In this document: positions 1 to 5,432 of the stretch, piece after piece
How the letters are laid out: each line of letters begins with the position of its first letter
Position numbering within the stretch: position 1 is the first letter of the stretch
Source: Gammaproteobacteria bacterium
Lineage (GTDB): Bacteria > Pseudomonadota > Gammaproteobacteria > SMWH01
Assembly: GCA_004357005.1 (NCBI GenBank)
Contig: SMWH01000168.1
Coordinates: 1 to 5,432, forward strand
Length of the DNA stretch: 5,432 bases
Direction: 5' to 3'
Translations under genes and position numbers: made by a program
Notes under the pieces: generated by a model
Database searches by the model: none
What the model saw: the letters and a program-made list of their open reading frames with translations, nothing else
What the model was told of the DNA's origin: nothing

Positions 1-121
1 CCTTTTCGGCATGACGCACCAGCCACACCACCTCCGGATAACACTCCTGTGCAGTCGCCCAGCCACCCGCCAGCAGCAAAACAACCGTCACGAACAACTT
101 TATTGAGTACGAAATTCTCAT
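1..121 (-). CDS. Exported histidine phosphatase superfamily protein, N-terminal fragment
   Basis: This short reading frame runs off the left edge of the window; 40 codons are visible. Residues 1-24 form a Sec signal peptide: basic N-terminus (Arg2, Lys8), hydrophobic core FVTVVLLLAGG, and an A-T-A cleavage motif before Gln25. The mature start reads ECYPEVVWLVRHAEK. A beta-strand followed directly by R-H-A-E is the signature of the histidine phosphatase (phosphoglycerate mutase-like) superfamily. In that family the His of the RH pair (His37 here) is the phosphorylated catalytic residue. The product is probably a periplasmic phosphatase, but the substrate cannot be told from this fragment. I chose the ATG at 121 because it gives a normal signal peptide. 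An in-frame ATG at 145 would add eight residues (MCNAARLT). Neither start has a good Shine-Dalgarno sequence. The gene is separated from the upstream lipoprotein gene by a terminator, so it probably has its own promoter, which I could not identify. Confidence 0.75.
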   Translation of the reverse strand, partial: MRISYSIKLFVTVVLLLAGGWATAQECYPEVVWLVRHAEK

Positions 122-182
122 CGTCAACCGCGCAGCATTACACATTTCCGGGAGCGCGGGCAGCCCCCGATGCATTGCGGGC

Positions 183-249
183 GTGGGTGTGGGCGCGAAA
201 AAGCCGTCATTCTTCCCGACTTTGGAGCGCCTGCCCCGCGCCCGCCCAC
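183..249. repeat. Imperfect GC-rich inverted repeat in the intergenic region
   Basis: GTGGG at 183-187 pairs with CCCAC at 245-249, and GGGCGCG at 191-197 pairs with CGCGCCC at 237-243. There is a small bulge between the two helices and a loop of about 39 bases. It lies in the 5' leader side of the histidine phosphatase gene and after the lipoprotein gene's terminator. Neither strand has a clean T-run after the arms, so it is not a convincing second terminator. The region is very GC-rich, so part of this pairing may be chance. Confidence 0.3.
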
Positions 250-268
250 CCAACCGGTTTTCCTCACG

Positions 269-303
269 CAAAACAAACCGCCGCGACCCGGGGGCCGCGG
301 CGG
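269..303 (-). terminator. Rho-independent terminator of the substrate-binding lipoprotein gene
   Basis: Read on the minus strand, the perfect 8-bp stem CCGCCGCG / CGCGGCGG (plus-strand arms 296-303 and 278-285) encloses a 10-base loop. It is followed directly by the T-rich tract TTTGTTTT (270-277). The stem begins 13 bases after the lipoprotein stop codon at 317-319. The all-GC stem, short loop and adjacent U-tract make this a standard intrinsic terminator. It should end transcription of the minus-strand gene set before the histidine phosphatase gene. Confidence 0.88.
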
Positions 304-316
304 CGATTGAAGGCGT

Positions 317-2107
317 TCAGATCACGACGTCAACGTACTTGAGAAAATACCCCCCAAGCACACCACGATCGGGAAACATGACAACATCGCGATGCCAGAG
401 GTAAAGGCGTGTGCGGGAGAACCCACCGATGTGCACGCACTCGTCCACCACCATCTGGTTCATTTCCCGGAACATCGCGGTCCGTTCTGCTGACGGCTGC
501 ATGACGGCCGTCTCGTCATACAGCGCGTCAAACTCGTCGTTCACCCAGTTCGCGAAGTTCGAACCGGGTGCCCCAAAGGGGCCGTAAAACAACTGCAGGG
601 TGTTCTGGGCATCGGGATAATCAAGCCCCCAACCCATTCCCAGGAACATAATCTTGCGTTCGCTGGCGGCACGGATGAAATCACCAAAAGTTGCAAAAGA
701 ACGCAACTTGATCTTCTCGGCCGGGTAACCAATGTTGAGCATCCAGCCGCGGAACTGCTCGAACATCTGCAACTGGGTCACCACCGAAGGCGCGCCGTAT
801 TCGATGATCGGAAGGTTCGAGGTGTTCCAACCGTTCGCCGCGAGCAATTGCCGTGCGCCATCCGGATCATAAAGGACCGACTCCTGCGCCATGTTGGGAT
901 CGAACTCGGGCACCACCGGTGGGATAACACCGGGATATGCCTGTCCGATGCCGTAATAGAAACGATCGATCCGGTCCGGCCAGTTGAAACCCATGCGGAT
1001 CGCACAACGCAGCGCCTTGTTGCGCTCGTTCTGGACCGGGTCATCGCTGTAACCCACGCTCGCATCATCCATGTTGAACAGCTGGTAGATCATCCCCGCT
1101 TCCAGTTCGGCAGTATGGAAATACTGCTGGTCAAACTCTGCATTGAGCACGACGGTGGGTTGTTTTTGTGCGACCACCACGTCGATCTGCTCTGGCGGCA
1201 CGGATGTGAACTGAGCTTCCGTTCCCTTGGTAAAAGAATTCCACCGGGCAGCCGTCTGTTCGATGAACTGGATTTCCAGCCTGTCAACAAACGGCGGCGC
1301 GCGTCCATGCAGTTGTTCCAGACCCAACGGTCCATGAACTGACTGGTCGAAGCCCTCGTAATAGATGTCGACGGGTTCCTGGCGGAAATTCCCATTCCGG
1401 GTCAGAACCGCACGCTGGGTGTGGAAGGACTTCAACGTGAACGGGCCGGACCCAACCGGGTTCACCCCGAACTCCCGGCCATAACGTTCCACGGCTTCCC
1501 TCGGCACGATGGCCGACTGTTGCATGGCCAGGGTGAAAACCAGCTGCGGGTATGGCGTGGTGAGTTGGATCTGGATCGTGTAGTCATCCAGTGCCCGCAA
1601 ACCGCTGACCACGGCGTCATAGGAAGCGCCGGCGTCTTTCCACTGATCCAGCCCGACAATCTTGCCCTGCCAGAGCCAGGCGCCCTGCGACCGGTTGGCC
1701 GGATCGAAATGGCGTTTTAGTGAATAGACGAAATCGCGGGCAGTGACCTCGCGACCGACGCCGTTGGGGAACACTTCGCTGTCAGCGAACTCGACCCCCT
1801 GTTTGATCCGAATCGTGTAGGTCAGGCCGTCGGGGGACACCTCGGGCATGGCTACAGCCAGGTTCGGTTTCAGTTCATAGGGGCGCTTGAGGTATTTGTA
1901 GGAATAGAGGGTGTCGTAGATGTTCTTGATGACGAAATCGGTATACAGCGTCGAGCCCTGGACCGGATCCAGATTCGTTGGAGACCCGTCCATGGAATGA
2001 CGGTATACCTTGAGCAGGGCTGAATCGCCTCCCGTTGGCGCTTCACCACACCCAACAATCGTCAGGGCAAGAACTACGAGTGCCCAGACGCGGGGGAAAG
2101 TAGACAT
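317..2107 (-). CDS. Lipoprotein extracellular solute-binding protein, family 5 (OppA/DppA type)
   Basis: This encodes 596 residues, normal for the peptide/nickel ABC-transporter substrate-binding family. Residues 1-19 are a lipoprotein signal peptide with the lipobox I-V-G before Cys20, and the +2 residue is Gly, so the mature protein should be a lipid-anchored, cell-envelope protein. Family features in order: the N-terminal LDPVQGS segment near 46-52; PEVSPDGLTYTIRIKQGVEF near 89-108; the TARDFVYSLKR segment near 122-132; the NPVGSGPFTL motif at 216-225; the NERNKALRCAIRMGFN helix at 360-375; and the DYPDAQNTLQLFYGP region at 496-510. Members bind oligopeptides or other small ligands and hand them to a membrane permease, but the ligand is unknown here. 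The ATG at 2107 is chosen because GGAGGT lies 7 nt upstream. A GTG five codons earlier would place that Shine-Dalgarno inside the gene. No permease or ATPase gene is adjacent, so it is an orphan binding protein in this window. It sits 62 nt after the ParA-like gene and ends at a strong terminator. Confidence 0.93.
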   Translation of the reverse strand: MSTFPRVWALVVLALTIVGCGEAPTGGDSALLKVYRHSMDGSPTNLDPVQGSTLYTDFVIKNIYDTLYSYKYLKRPYELKPNLAVAMPEVSPDGLTYTIRIKQGVEFADSEVFPNGVGREVTARDFVYSLKRHFDPANRSQGAWLWQGKIVGLDQWKDAGASYDAVVSGLRALDDYTIQIQLTTPYPQLVFTLAMQQSAIVPREAVERYGREFGVNPVGSGPFTLKSFHTQRAVLTRNGNFRQEPVDIYYEGFDQSVHGPLGLEQLHGRAPPFVDRLEIQFIEQTAARWNSFTKGTEAQFTSVPPEQIDVVVAQKQPTVVLNAEFDQQYFHTAELEAGMIYQLFNMDDASVGYSDDPVQNERNKALRCAIRMGFNWPDRIDRFYYGIGQAYPGVIPPVVPEFDPNMAQESVLYDPDGARQLLAANGWNTSNLPIIEYGAPSVVTQLQMFEQFRGWMLNIGYPAEKIKLRSFATFGDFIRAASERKIMFLGMGWGLDYPDAQNTLQLFYGPFGAPGSNFANWVNDEFDALYDETAVMQPSAERTAMFREMNQMVVDECVHIGGFSRTRLYLWHRDVVMFPDRGVLGGYFLKYVDVVI

Positions 2108-2168
2108 GGCTTGTACCTCCACGTGCTACGCGGGGACCGTTGTTAGCCTACTCCAACTGCTACAAGCC
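2108..2168 (-). repeat. 8-bp inverted repeat spanning the parA-lipoprotein gap
   Basis: On the minus strand GGCTTGTA (2168 to 2161) begins two bases after the ParA-like stop codon. Its exact complement TACAAGCC (2115 to 2108) ends at the base before the lipoprotein ATG. The loop is 45 nt. In mRNA the helix would cover the gap between the Shine-Dalgarno and the start codon. A perfect 8-bp pair in a 62-nt gap could be chance (a few percent), so a regulatory role is only possible. Confidence 0.35.
2115..2120 (-). promoter_or_regulatory. Shine-Dalgarno site that fixes the lipoprotein gene start
   Basis: GGAGGT on the minus strand ends 7 nt before the ATG at 2107. It is the only strong ribosome-binding site I see at a gene start in this window, and it decides against the upstream in-frame GTG at 2122. 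Its last base falls inside one arm of an 8-bp inverted repeat described separately. Confidence 0.85.
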
Positions 2169-2169
2169 C

Positions 2170-2835
2170 TCAACTGGCCGTGGAGGCGCCGGAACCCCCT
2201 TCGATCCACCGAATCAGGGGCTCCCATTCCTTCTGGACGATCCGGGCACGTTGCGAGCGCAGATCATGAACACCCTTGCCGAGGCCATCGGCAAACACAT
2301 AAAGCTGGGTCTCCCGGAGTTCCGCCACGCAGGGGTAATCGTATTCGGCAAGCCGCTCACGCAAGGACCGAGAAGACAGCGTCTGATTGCGCATGCGATT
2401 GGCCACAAGCGCGACACGAACGTTGTTCTCGCGGATTTCGGAACGGCGTCGTACCTCCTTGAGGAACTCGATGGTGGTGTCCAGATCGCGGTCCGATGGG
2501 AGTACCGGAACCAGCAACACCTTCACGCGCCGCAACAGATCCCCCAACGGATATCCGCGTAACCCCGCCGGAGAATCAATAATCAATCGTTGAGTATCAG
2601 CCGGAATACGCCAGTCGTTGTCCCAACTGGTTCCGGCCGCCGCGCCGTAGTAGCGCACGGCGTGGATCCGGGCCTGGGTATTGCTGCGCAGCTGATGCCA
2701 GTGAAGACTGGATTCCTGCCGGTCCGTATCGAGCAACGCGGTGCGCAACCCGGCGTTGGCGTAGTAATCCGCCAGATTGGTCGCCAGCGTTGTCTTGCCG
2801 CTTCCGCCCTTGGAATTCGCGACCAGTATTCGCAG
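2170..2835 (-). CDS. ParA/MinD-family P-loop ATPase (orphan), start uncertain
   Basis: The protein is a ParA/MinD-type ATPase, about 221 residues from the position used here. It opens LRILVANSKGGSGKTT, a strand followed by the deviant Walker A KGGSGKTT (residues 9-16) with the family's signature first Lys. Next come the switch-I-like DTDRQ at 36-40, the Walker B strand LIIDSPAG near 84-91 and VALVANRMRN near 141-150. Such ATPases dimerise on ATP and position DNA, chemoreceptors or other cargo, often with a ParB-like partner; no partner gene is seen here. The start is problematic. No ATG, GTG or TTG lies in frame between a TTG at 2940 and the P-loop. The TTG would overlap the preceding gene by 80 nt and add about 35 residues that look like the out-of-frame shadow of that gene. 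I place the start at the CTG at 2835, where relatives typically begin, but an ATG at 2851 would be in frame if one T were missing from a TTTT run. The gene follows the CoA-transferase stop closely and precedes the lipoprotein by 62 nt, so co-transcription is likely. Confidence 0.85.
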   Translation of the reverse strand: MRILVANSKGGSGKTTLATNLADYYANAGLRTALLDTDRQESSLHWHQLRSNTQARIHAVRYYGAAAGTSWDNDWRIPADTQRLIIDSPAGLRGYPLGDLLRRVKVLLVPVLPSDRDLDTTIEFLKEVRRRSEIRENNVRVALVANRMRNQTLSSRSLRERLAEYDYPCVAELRETQLYVFADGLGKGVHDLRSQRARIVQKEWEPLIRWIEGGSGASTAS

Positions 2836-2860
2836 CGTCGCAAAAGTACATACCCGCGGA

Positions 2861-5008
2861 TTAAATACTCCCCGACAGCGCGAGGGCGTAGACCACGAGT
2901 CGACTTTCGAGCCGTTCGCGGAGAGACCCGGGCCGGTCAAGATTCATGCGTTCCAGATAGGGACGAGCCGCGGCGGGCGTCGCGACAAATGCGCCCAGAT
3001 GTTTCCACCATCCCGGTGGAAAGCGGCGGGCCTGCGAATAGGCGCCCAGCATTTTCAGCGCCCTGCCGAGTACCTGCTCTTCCGGTGTGAAATCCGTCCC
3101 GTAGGGGAAATTTCCGAATGAGCCCTGGTCGCGCAACGGGCCAAACCATGCTTCGATCGTTGCTGGCAGATTCGAGCGGTACGGATCGGGAATCCGGTAA
3201 TCCCTGTCGAGTTTGCCTCGTCGCTTCGCCTCTGCCATGAGTTCATCCTGGAAACGCGAGTCGGTGATATTGAGCAGACGTCGAATGCATTGTTCATCCG
3301 AATGCCCTCTAAGATCGGCGATACCGTACTCGCTAATGATAATGTCGCGCAGATGCCGCGGTATCGTGACGTTTCCGTAGCTCCACACAACATTGGAACG
3401 CGTTTTCCCCGCTTTGCTCCGGGTGCTGCGAATCATCAGGATCGATCGCCCATCGTCCAATGCATGGGCCATGGCCACAAAGTTGTACTGCCCGCCGACT
3501 CCGCTGATCACCCGGCCATCTTCGAGTCCGTCCGACACCACATGACCCAGCAGCGAGACCATCAGACCTGAATTGAGAAAACGCGCGGATTGCCGCTGTG
3601 CCCGTTTCAGACGCTCATCTCCATAGAGTTCATTCACAAAGGAGATGCGCGTCATGGCGATGCGGGTTCGTTCTGACCGAGAGAGTTGCCTGATGGCTTC
3701 ATAAAAAGCATCGGGACCAAGAAAGAACCCCGCATGAGCGATCACCCCGCCCTGGAGTTCGTCAGAACAGAAGTCAACAAGTTTTTTGACACAATCGTCG
3801 TCATCCAGGGCTATCGACACGCCGTTGGGCATCGTGACCACGCCGCGATCGTAACGGGCGTCGGGAGGGAACACTCCGAGTTCGCGCATGCTTTCAAAAT
3901 CAGAATTCGTCATGCAACCGGAGAGCAGACCCCGCTCCTTCAAAACCCCAAGCGTGCCGATATCGAGCACTTCACTCATCGCACCTTCGTTCAACAACTC
4001 CTGCACGATGGCGTTCGGATAGACACAGCGTGCGAGGATTCCGCTGTTGTAGAGAGCGAGATAACCATCCACCAGCATCTCGGTACTCGCGTAAACGCCG
4101 AGGGTGAACGGCCCGGTACCTCCCGCGTTCTCCAGCAGTTCCGTGTAACGATCAGGTATGCCGGCGGATTCCAGCAATGCGCCGTAACCATCGTTGTCGC
4201 GATGGCGCATCTGCAGCAGATAGGTCACCGCATCGCCCATGGAGCCGATGCCCAGTTGCAAAGTGCCGCCATCGCGGATCAGGCAACTTGCATGCAAGGC
4301 GATGCCATAGTCCGCAAGGCTGACCGGATCGTTGGGCGTGCCGAAAAGCGGGTGCGCGGCCTGGTCGCCCACCAGTAGTGAGTGGAAAGCCTCCGCGGGC
4401 AATTCGCTTTCCCCGTACATATAAGGAAGATGTGGATTCACCTGTCCGAGGAAGGCCACCTGTTCCCCCGCCCGCTCTTGCTCGCGAAAATAATCCAGAA
4501 GGTCCAGCGTCAGATCCGGGTTGCAACTCAGGCTGTACGTATCACCTTCCCTCGCGACCATTTGCGCGATGACATTGACGCCGGCGGCGATCAGATCGCG
4601 CACTACATAGCTGTAGTTGGTGCTGACGTATTCGCGCTGCGCGGCCATGACGTGCATCCGGCTCCCGGGCGCAAAGAAAAACTCGTGTATGTGGACGTTG
4701 GAAGGGACCTCACCCCGACGCTGATCGCGCAACCAGATCACTTCGGGATATCCGGCGAACAGGCGATCATTCAGGGGCCCCAGAAAACGGCGCTCGAGAT
4801 CACCTCGCGCTTCGGGTTTCTGGAGCGTCAGCGCGGTCACGATCATCAGGTCCAGGCCCGGATCGGCCTTCGCGCGCCGGTAGAAACTGTTGACCAGGGG
4901 GACGGATTTGCCCAGACCCAGCGGCGCAGCCAGCACGACCCGACGACCCACGCGGGCGAGCGTGTCGTCTACCAGAACATCTGCATCAGTGAATCGTGCC
5001 GGACGCAC
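2861..5008 (-). CDS. Acetyl-CoA hydrolase/CoA-transferase family protein
   Basis: This encodes 715 residues and resembles the acetyl-CoA hydrolase/transferase family (class I CoA-transferases), which moves CoA between carboxylic acids or hydrolyses acyl-CoA in the cytoplasm. Near the N-terminus is APLGLGKSVPLVNSFYRR (28-45), a conserved block in long members. LQLGIGSMGDAV (250-261) follows, then LGVYASTEMLVDGYLALYNSGI (303-324). Glu310 there sits where relatives carry the catalytic Glu that forms the glutamyl-CoA thioester. The C-terminal domain has ISGVGGQYNFV (501-511), a TRSKAGKTRSNVVW segment near 529-542 and ISEYGIADLRG (558-568). Residues beyond about 605 form an extension not needed for the core fold, so the protein is longer than the classical 430-550 residue enzymes. 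The physiological acyl group cannot be read from sequence. The start is the GTG at 5008. The frame stays open to 5353, but that stretch is antisense to the amidohydrolase gene and is not family-like. No good Shine-Dalgarno is present, and a GTG at 5083 is an alternative. It is probably the first gene of the minus-strand set. Confidence 0.9.
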   Translation of the reverse strand: MRPARFTDADVLVDDTLARVGRRVVLAAPLGLGKSVPLVNSFYRRAKADPGLDLMIVTALTLQKPEARGDLERRFLGPLNDRLFAGYPEVIWLRDQRRGEVPSNVHIHEFFFAPGSRMHVMAAQREYVSTNYSYVVRDLIAAGVNVIAQMVAREGDTYSLSCNPDLTLDLLDYFREQERAGEQVAFLGQVNPHLPYMYGESELPAEAFHSLLVGDQAAHPLFGTPNDPVSLADYGIALHASCLIRDGGTLQLGIGSMGDAVTYLLQMRHRDNDGYGALLESAGIPDRYTELLENAGGTGPFTLGVYASTEMLVDGYLALYNSGILARCVYPNAIVQELLNEGAMSEVLDIGTLGVLKERGLLSGCMTNSDFESMRELGVFPPDARYDRGVVTMPNGVSIALDDDDCVKKLVDFCSDELQGGVIAHAGFFLGPDAFYEAIRQLSRSERTRIAMTRISFVNELYGDERLKRAQRQSARFLNSGLMVSLLGHVVSDGLEDGRVISGVGGQYNFVAMAHALDDGRSILMIRSTRSKAGKTRSNVVWSYGNVTIPRHLRDIIISEYGIADLRGHSDEQCIRRLLNITDSRFQDELMAEAKRRGKLDRDYRIPDPYRSNLPATIEAWFGPLRDQGSFGNFPYGTDFTPEEQVLGRALKMLGAYSQARRFPPGWWKHLGAFVATPAAARPYLERMNLDRPGSLRERLESRLVVYALALSGSI

Positions 5009-5016
5009 CGCTGAAC

Positions 5017-5024
5017 AGTATACT
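5017..5024. promoter_or_regulatory. Palindromic -10-like element in the divergent intergenic region
   Basis: The perfect palindrome AGTATACT gives the -10-like hexamer TATACT (five of six consensus bases) on both strands: 5019-5024 on plus and 5022-5017 on minus. On the plus strand it would start transcription near 5031, leaving a leader of about 30 nt before the amidohydrolase ATG. On the minus strand initiation would fall at about 5010, almost on the CoA-transferase GTG. No good -35 is seen at 16-18 bp on either strand (best plus-strand candidate GTGCCG, three of six), so this is a weak call. Confidence 0.35.
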
Positions 5025-5046
5025 TGCTTCGCCCGCGTTAGCCCCC

Positions 5047-5056
5047 GAAACGTTTC
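5047..5056. promoter_or_regulatory. Perfect 10-bp palindrome, possible operator
   Basis: GAAACGTTTC is a perfect 10-bp palindrome between the -10-like element and the amidohydrolase ATG. It lies in the expected 5' leader of the plus-strand gene and upstream of the minus-strand promoter, a position where a dimeric repressor or activator could act on both genes. I do not recognise it as the site of a named regulator. Confidence 0.3.
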
Positions 5057-5062
5057 AACCTG

Positions 5063-5432
5063 ATGTCTGAAAGCAAGTTGCACGATATCGACCTGCTGGT
5101 GCGCCCGCGGTGGGTGGTCCCTGTGGAACCCTGCGGCGTGGTCCTGGAAAACCACGCCGTGGCCGTCAAGGATGGCCGAATCGTTGCCCTGGTGGACCAA
5201 CGCAAGGCCGGCGGCTTTCGGGCCAGACAGACAGTCGAGCTGCCCGAGCACGCGCTGATCCCGGGTCTGGTCAACGCCCACACCCACTCGCCCATGTCCC
5301 TGTTGCGGGGCATCGCCGACGATCTGCCCCTGATGGAATGGCTCCAGGAACATATCTGGCCGGCGGAGCAGACCTGGGTCGGGCCCGATTTCGTGGCGGA
5401 CGGCACGGCGCTCGCTCTGGCTGAGATGATCC
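5063..5432 (+). CDS. mtaD: Methylthioadenosine/S-adenosylhomocysteine deaminase-like amidohydrolase, N-terminal part
   Basis: The gene runs off the right edge; 123 complete codons are visible with no stop. Residues 9-45 form the N-terminal beta-sandwich of amidohydrolases (DIDLLVRPRWVVPVEP, then a VKDGRIVAL strand). LIPGLVNAHTHSPMSLLRG follows at 65-83, where His73 and His75 are the first two metal ligands. After it comes ADDLPLMEWLQEHIWPAE (85-102), the hallmark of the TRZ/ATZ and MtaD branch. Known members deaminate 5'-methylthioadenosine and/or S-adenosylhomocysteine to the inosine derivatives in purine and methionine salvage; others are s-triazine chlorohydrolases or guanine deaminases, which cannot be excluded without the C-terminal half. 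The ATG at 5063 is used because a stop lies in frame at 5039-5041; the only other candidate is an adjacent CTG. No Shine-Dalgarno is evident. It is divergent from the CoA-transferase gene, with 54 bp between the starts. Confidence 0.87.
   Translation, partial: MSESKLHDIDLLVRPRWVVPVEPCGVVLENHAVAVKDGRIVALVDQRKAGGFRARQTVELPEHALIPGLVNAHTHSPMSLLRGIADDLPLMEWLQEHIWPAEQTWVGPDFVADGTALALAEMI

Noticed and set aside
92..127. Minus-strand TTGACG (122-127) plus AATAAA (99-104) with 17-bp spacing, resembling a promoter
   Set aside because: The -35-like hexamer is good, but the pair spans the histidine phosphatase start codon and signal peptide. Transcripts from it would lack the start, so it is probably coincidental.
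848..1342. 164-codon plus-strand open frame antisense to the substrate-binding protein
   Set aside because: It is an antisense shadow of a gene with strong family motifs, with no recognisable product.
2140..2562. 140-codon plus-strand frame opposite the ParA-like gene
   Set aside because: It is antisense to the conserved ATPase coding sequence and shows no domain or ribosome-binding site.
2836..2940. Extended ParA N-terminus from the TTG at 2940
   Set aside because: It is the only canonical in-frame start, but it overlaps the CoA-transferase end by 80 nt and adds sequence before the strand that normally opens ParA proteins. It is kept as an alternative, not as the call.
3686..4378. 230-codon plus-strand open frame antisense to the CoA-transferase
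   Set aside because: It lies fully inside a well-supported gene on the other strand. It has biased, His/Gln-rich composition and no recognisable domain, typical of an antisense shadow in GC-rich DNA.
4905..4925. P-loop-like APLGLGKS in the CoA-transferase N-terminus
   Set aside because: It resembles a Walker A motif, but the block recurs in long acetyl-CoA hydrolase/transferase relatives as PLGLGKP and is not followed by a nucleotide-binding fold.
5009..5353. 115-residue N-terminal extension of the CoA-transferase frame
   Set aside because: It is the antisense of the amidohydrolase coding region, whose plus-strand translation shows clear family motifs. The extension has no CoA-transferase-like sequence.

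Overview
This is a GC-rich proteobacterial chromosomal segment, most likely gammaproteobacterial. That placement is inferred from two things: the TRZ/ATZ-type amidohydrolase with its NAHTHSPMSLLRG..ADDLPLMEWL signature, and the long acetyl-CoA hydrolase/transferase. Both resemble Pseudomonas-like proteins. I see no mobile element, CRISPR array, tRNA or rRNA.

Layout, left to right. (1) Bases 1-121, minus strand: the first 40 codons of an exported histidine-phosphatase-superfamily protein, cut by the window edge. (2) Bases 122-316: an intergenic stretch holding the Rho-independent terminator of the next gene (269-303) and a GC-rich imperfect hairpin. (3) Bases 317-2107, minus: a complete lipoprotein substrate-binding protein of the peptide/nickel (OppA/DppA, SBP_bac_5) type with a strong Shine-Dalgarno sequence and no permease or ATPase gene beside it. 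(4) Bases 2170-2835, minus: an orphan ParA/MinD-type P-loop ATPase whose start cannot be placed on a normal codon without a long overlap or a one-base frame correction. (5) Bases 2861-5008, minus: a 715-residue acetyl-CoA hydrolase/CoA-transferase family protein. (6) Bases 5009-5062: a 54-bp divergent intergenic region with a palindromic -10-like AGTATACT and a second perfect palindrome, GAAACGTTTC. (7) Bases 5063-5432, plus: the N-terminal 123 codons of a methylthioadenosine/S-adenosylhomocysteine deaminase-like amidohydrolase, cut by the right edge.

The three complete minus-strand genes (CoA-transferase, ParA-like ATPase, substrate-binding lipoprotein) lie head to tail with short gaps (25 and 62 nt) and one clear terminator after the last, so they could form one transcription unit that starts in the 54-bp divergent region. 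Their functions do not form an obvious single pathway. The CoA-transferase is acyl-CoA metabolism, the ATPase is probably involved in positioning or partition, and the lipoprotein is uptake.

I found no convincing undescribed system. The points most worth a second look are the ParA start/frame anomaly, the symmetric divergent promoter region and the inverted repeat that could mask the lipoprotein's ribosome-binding site.
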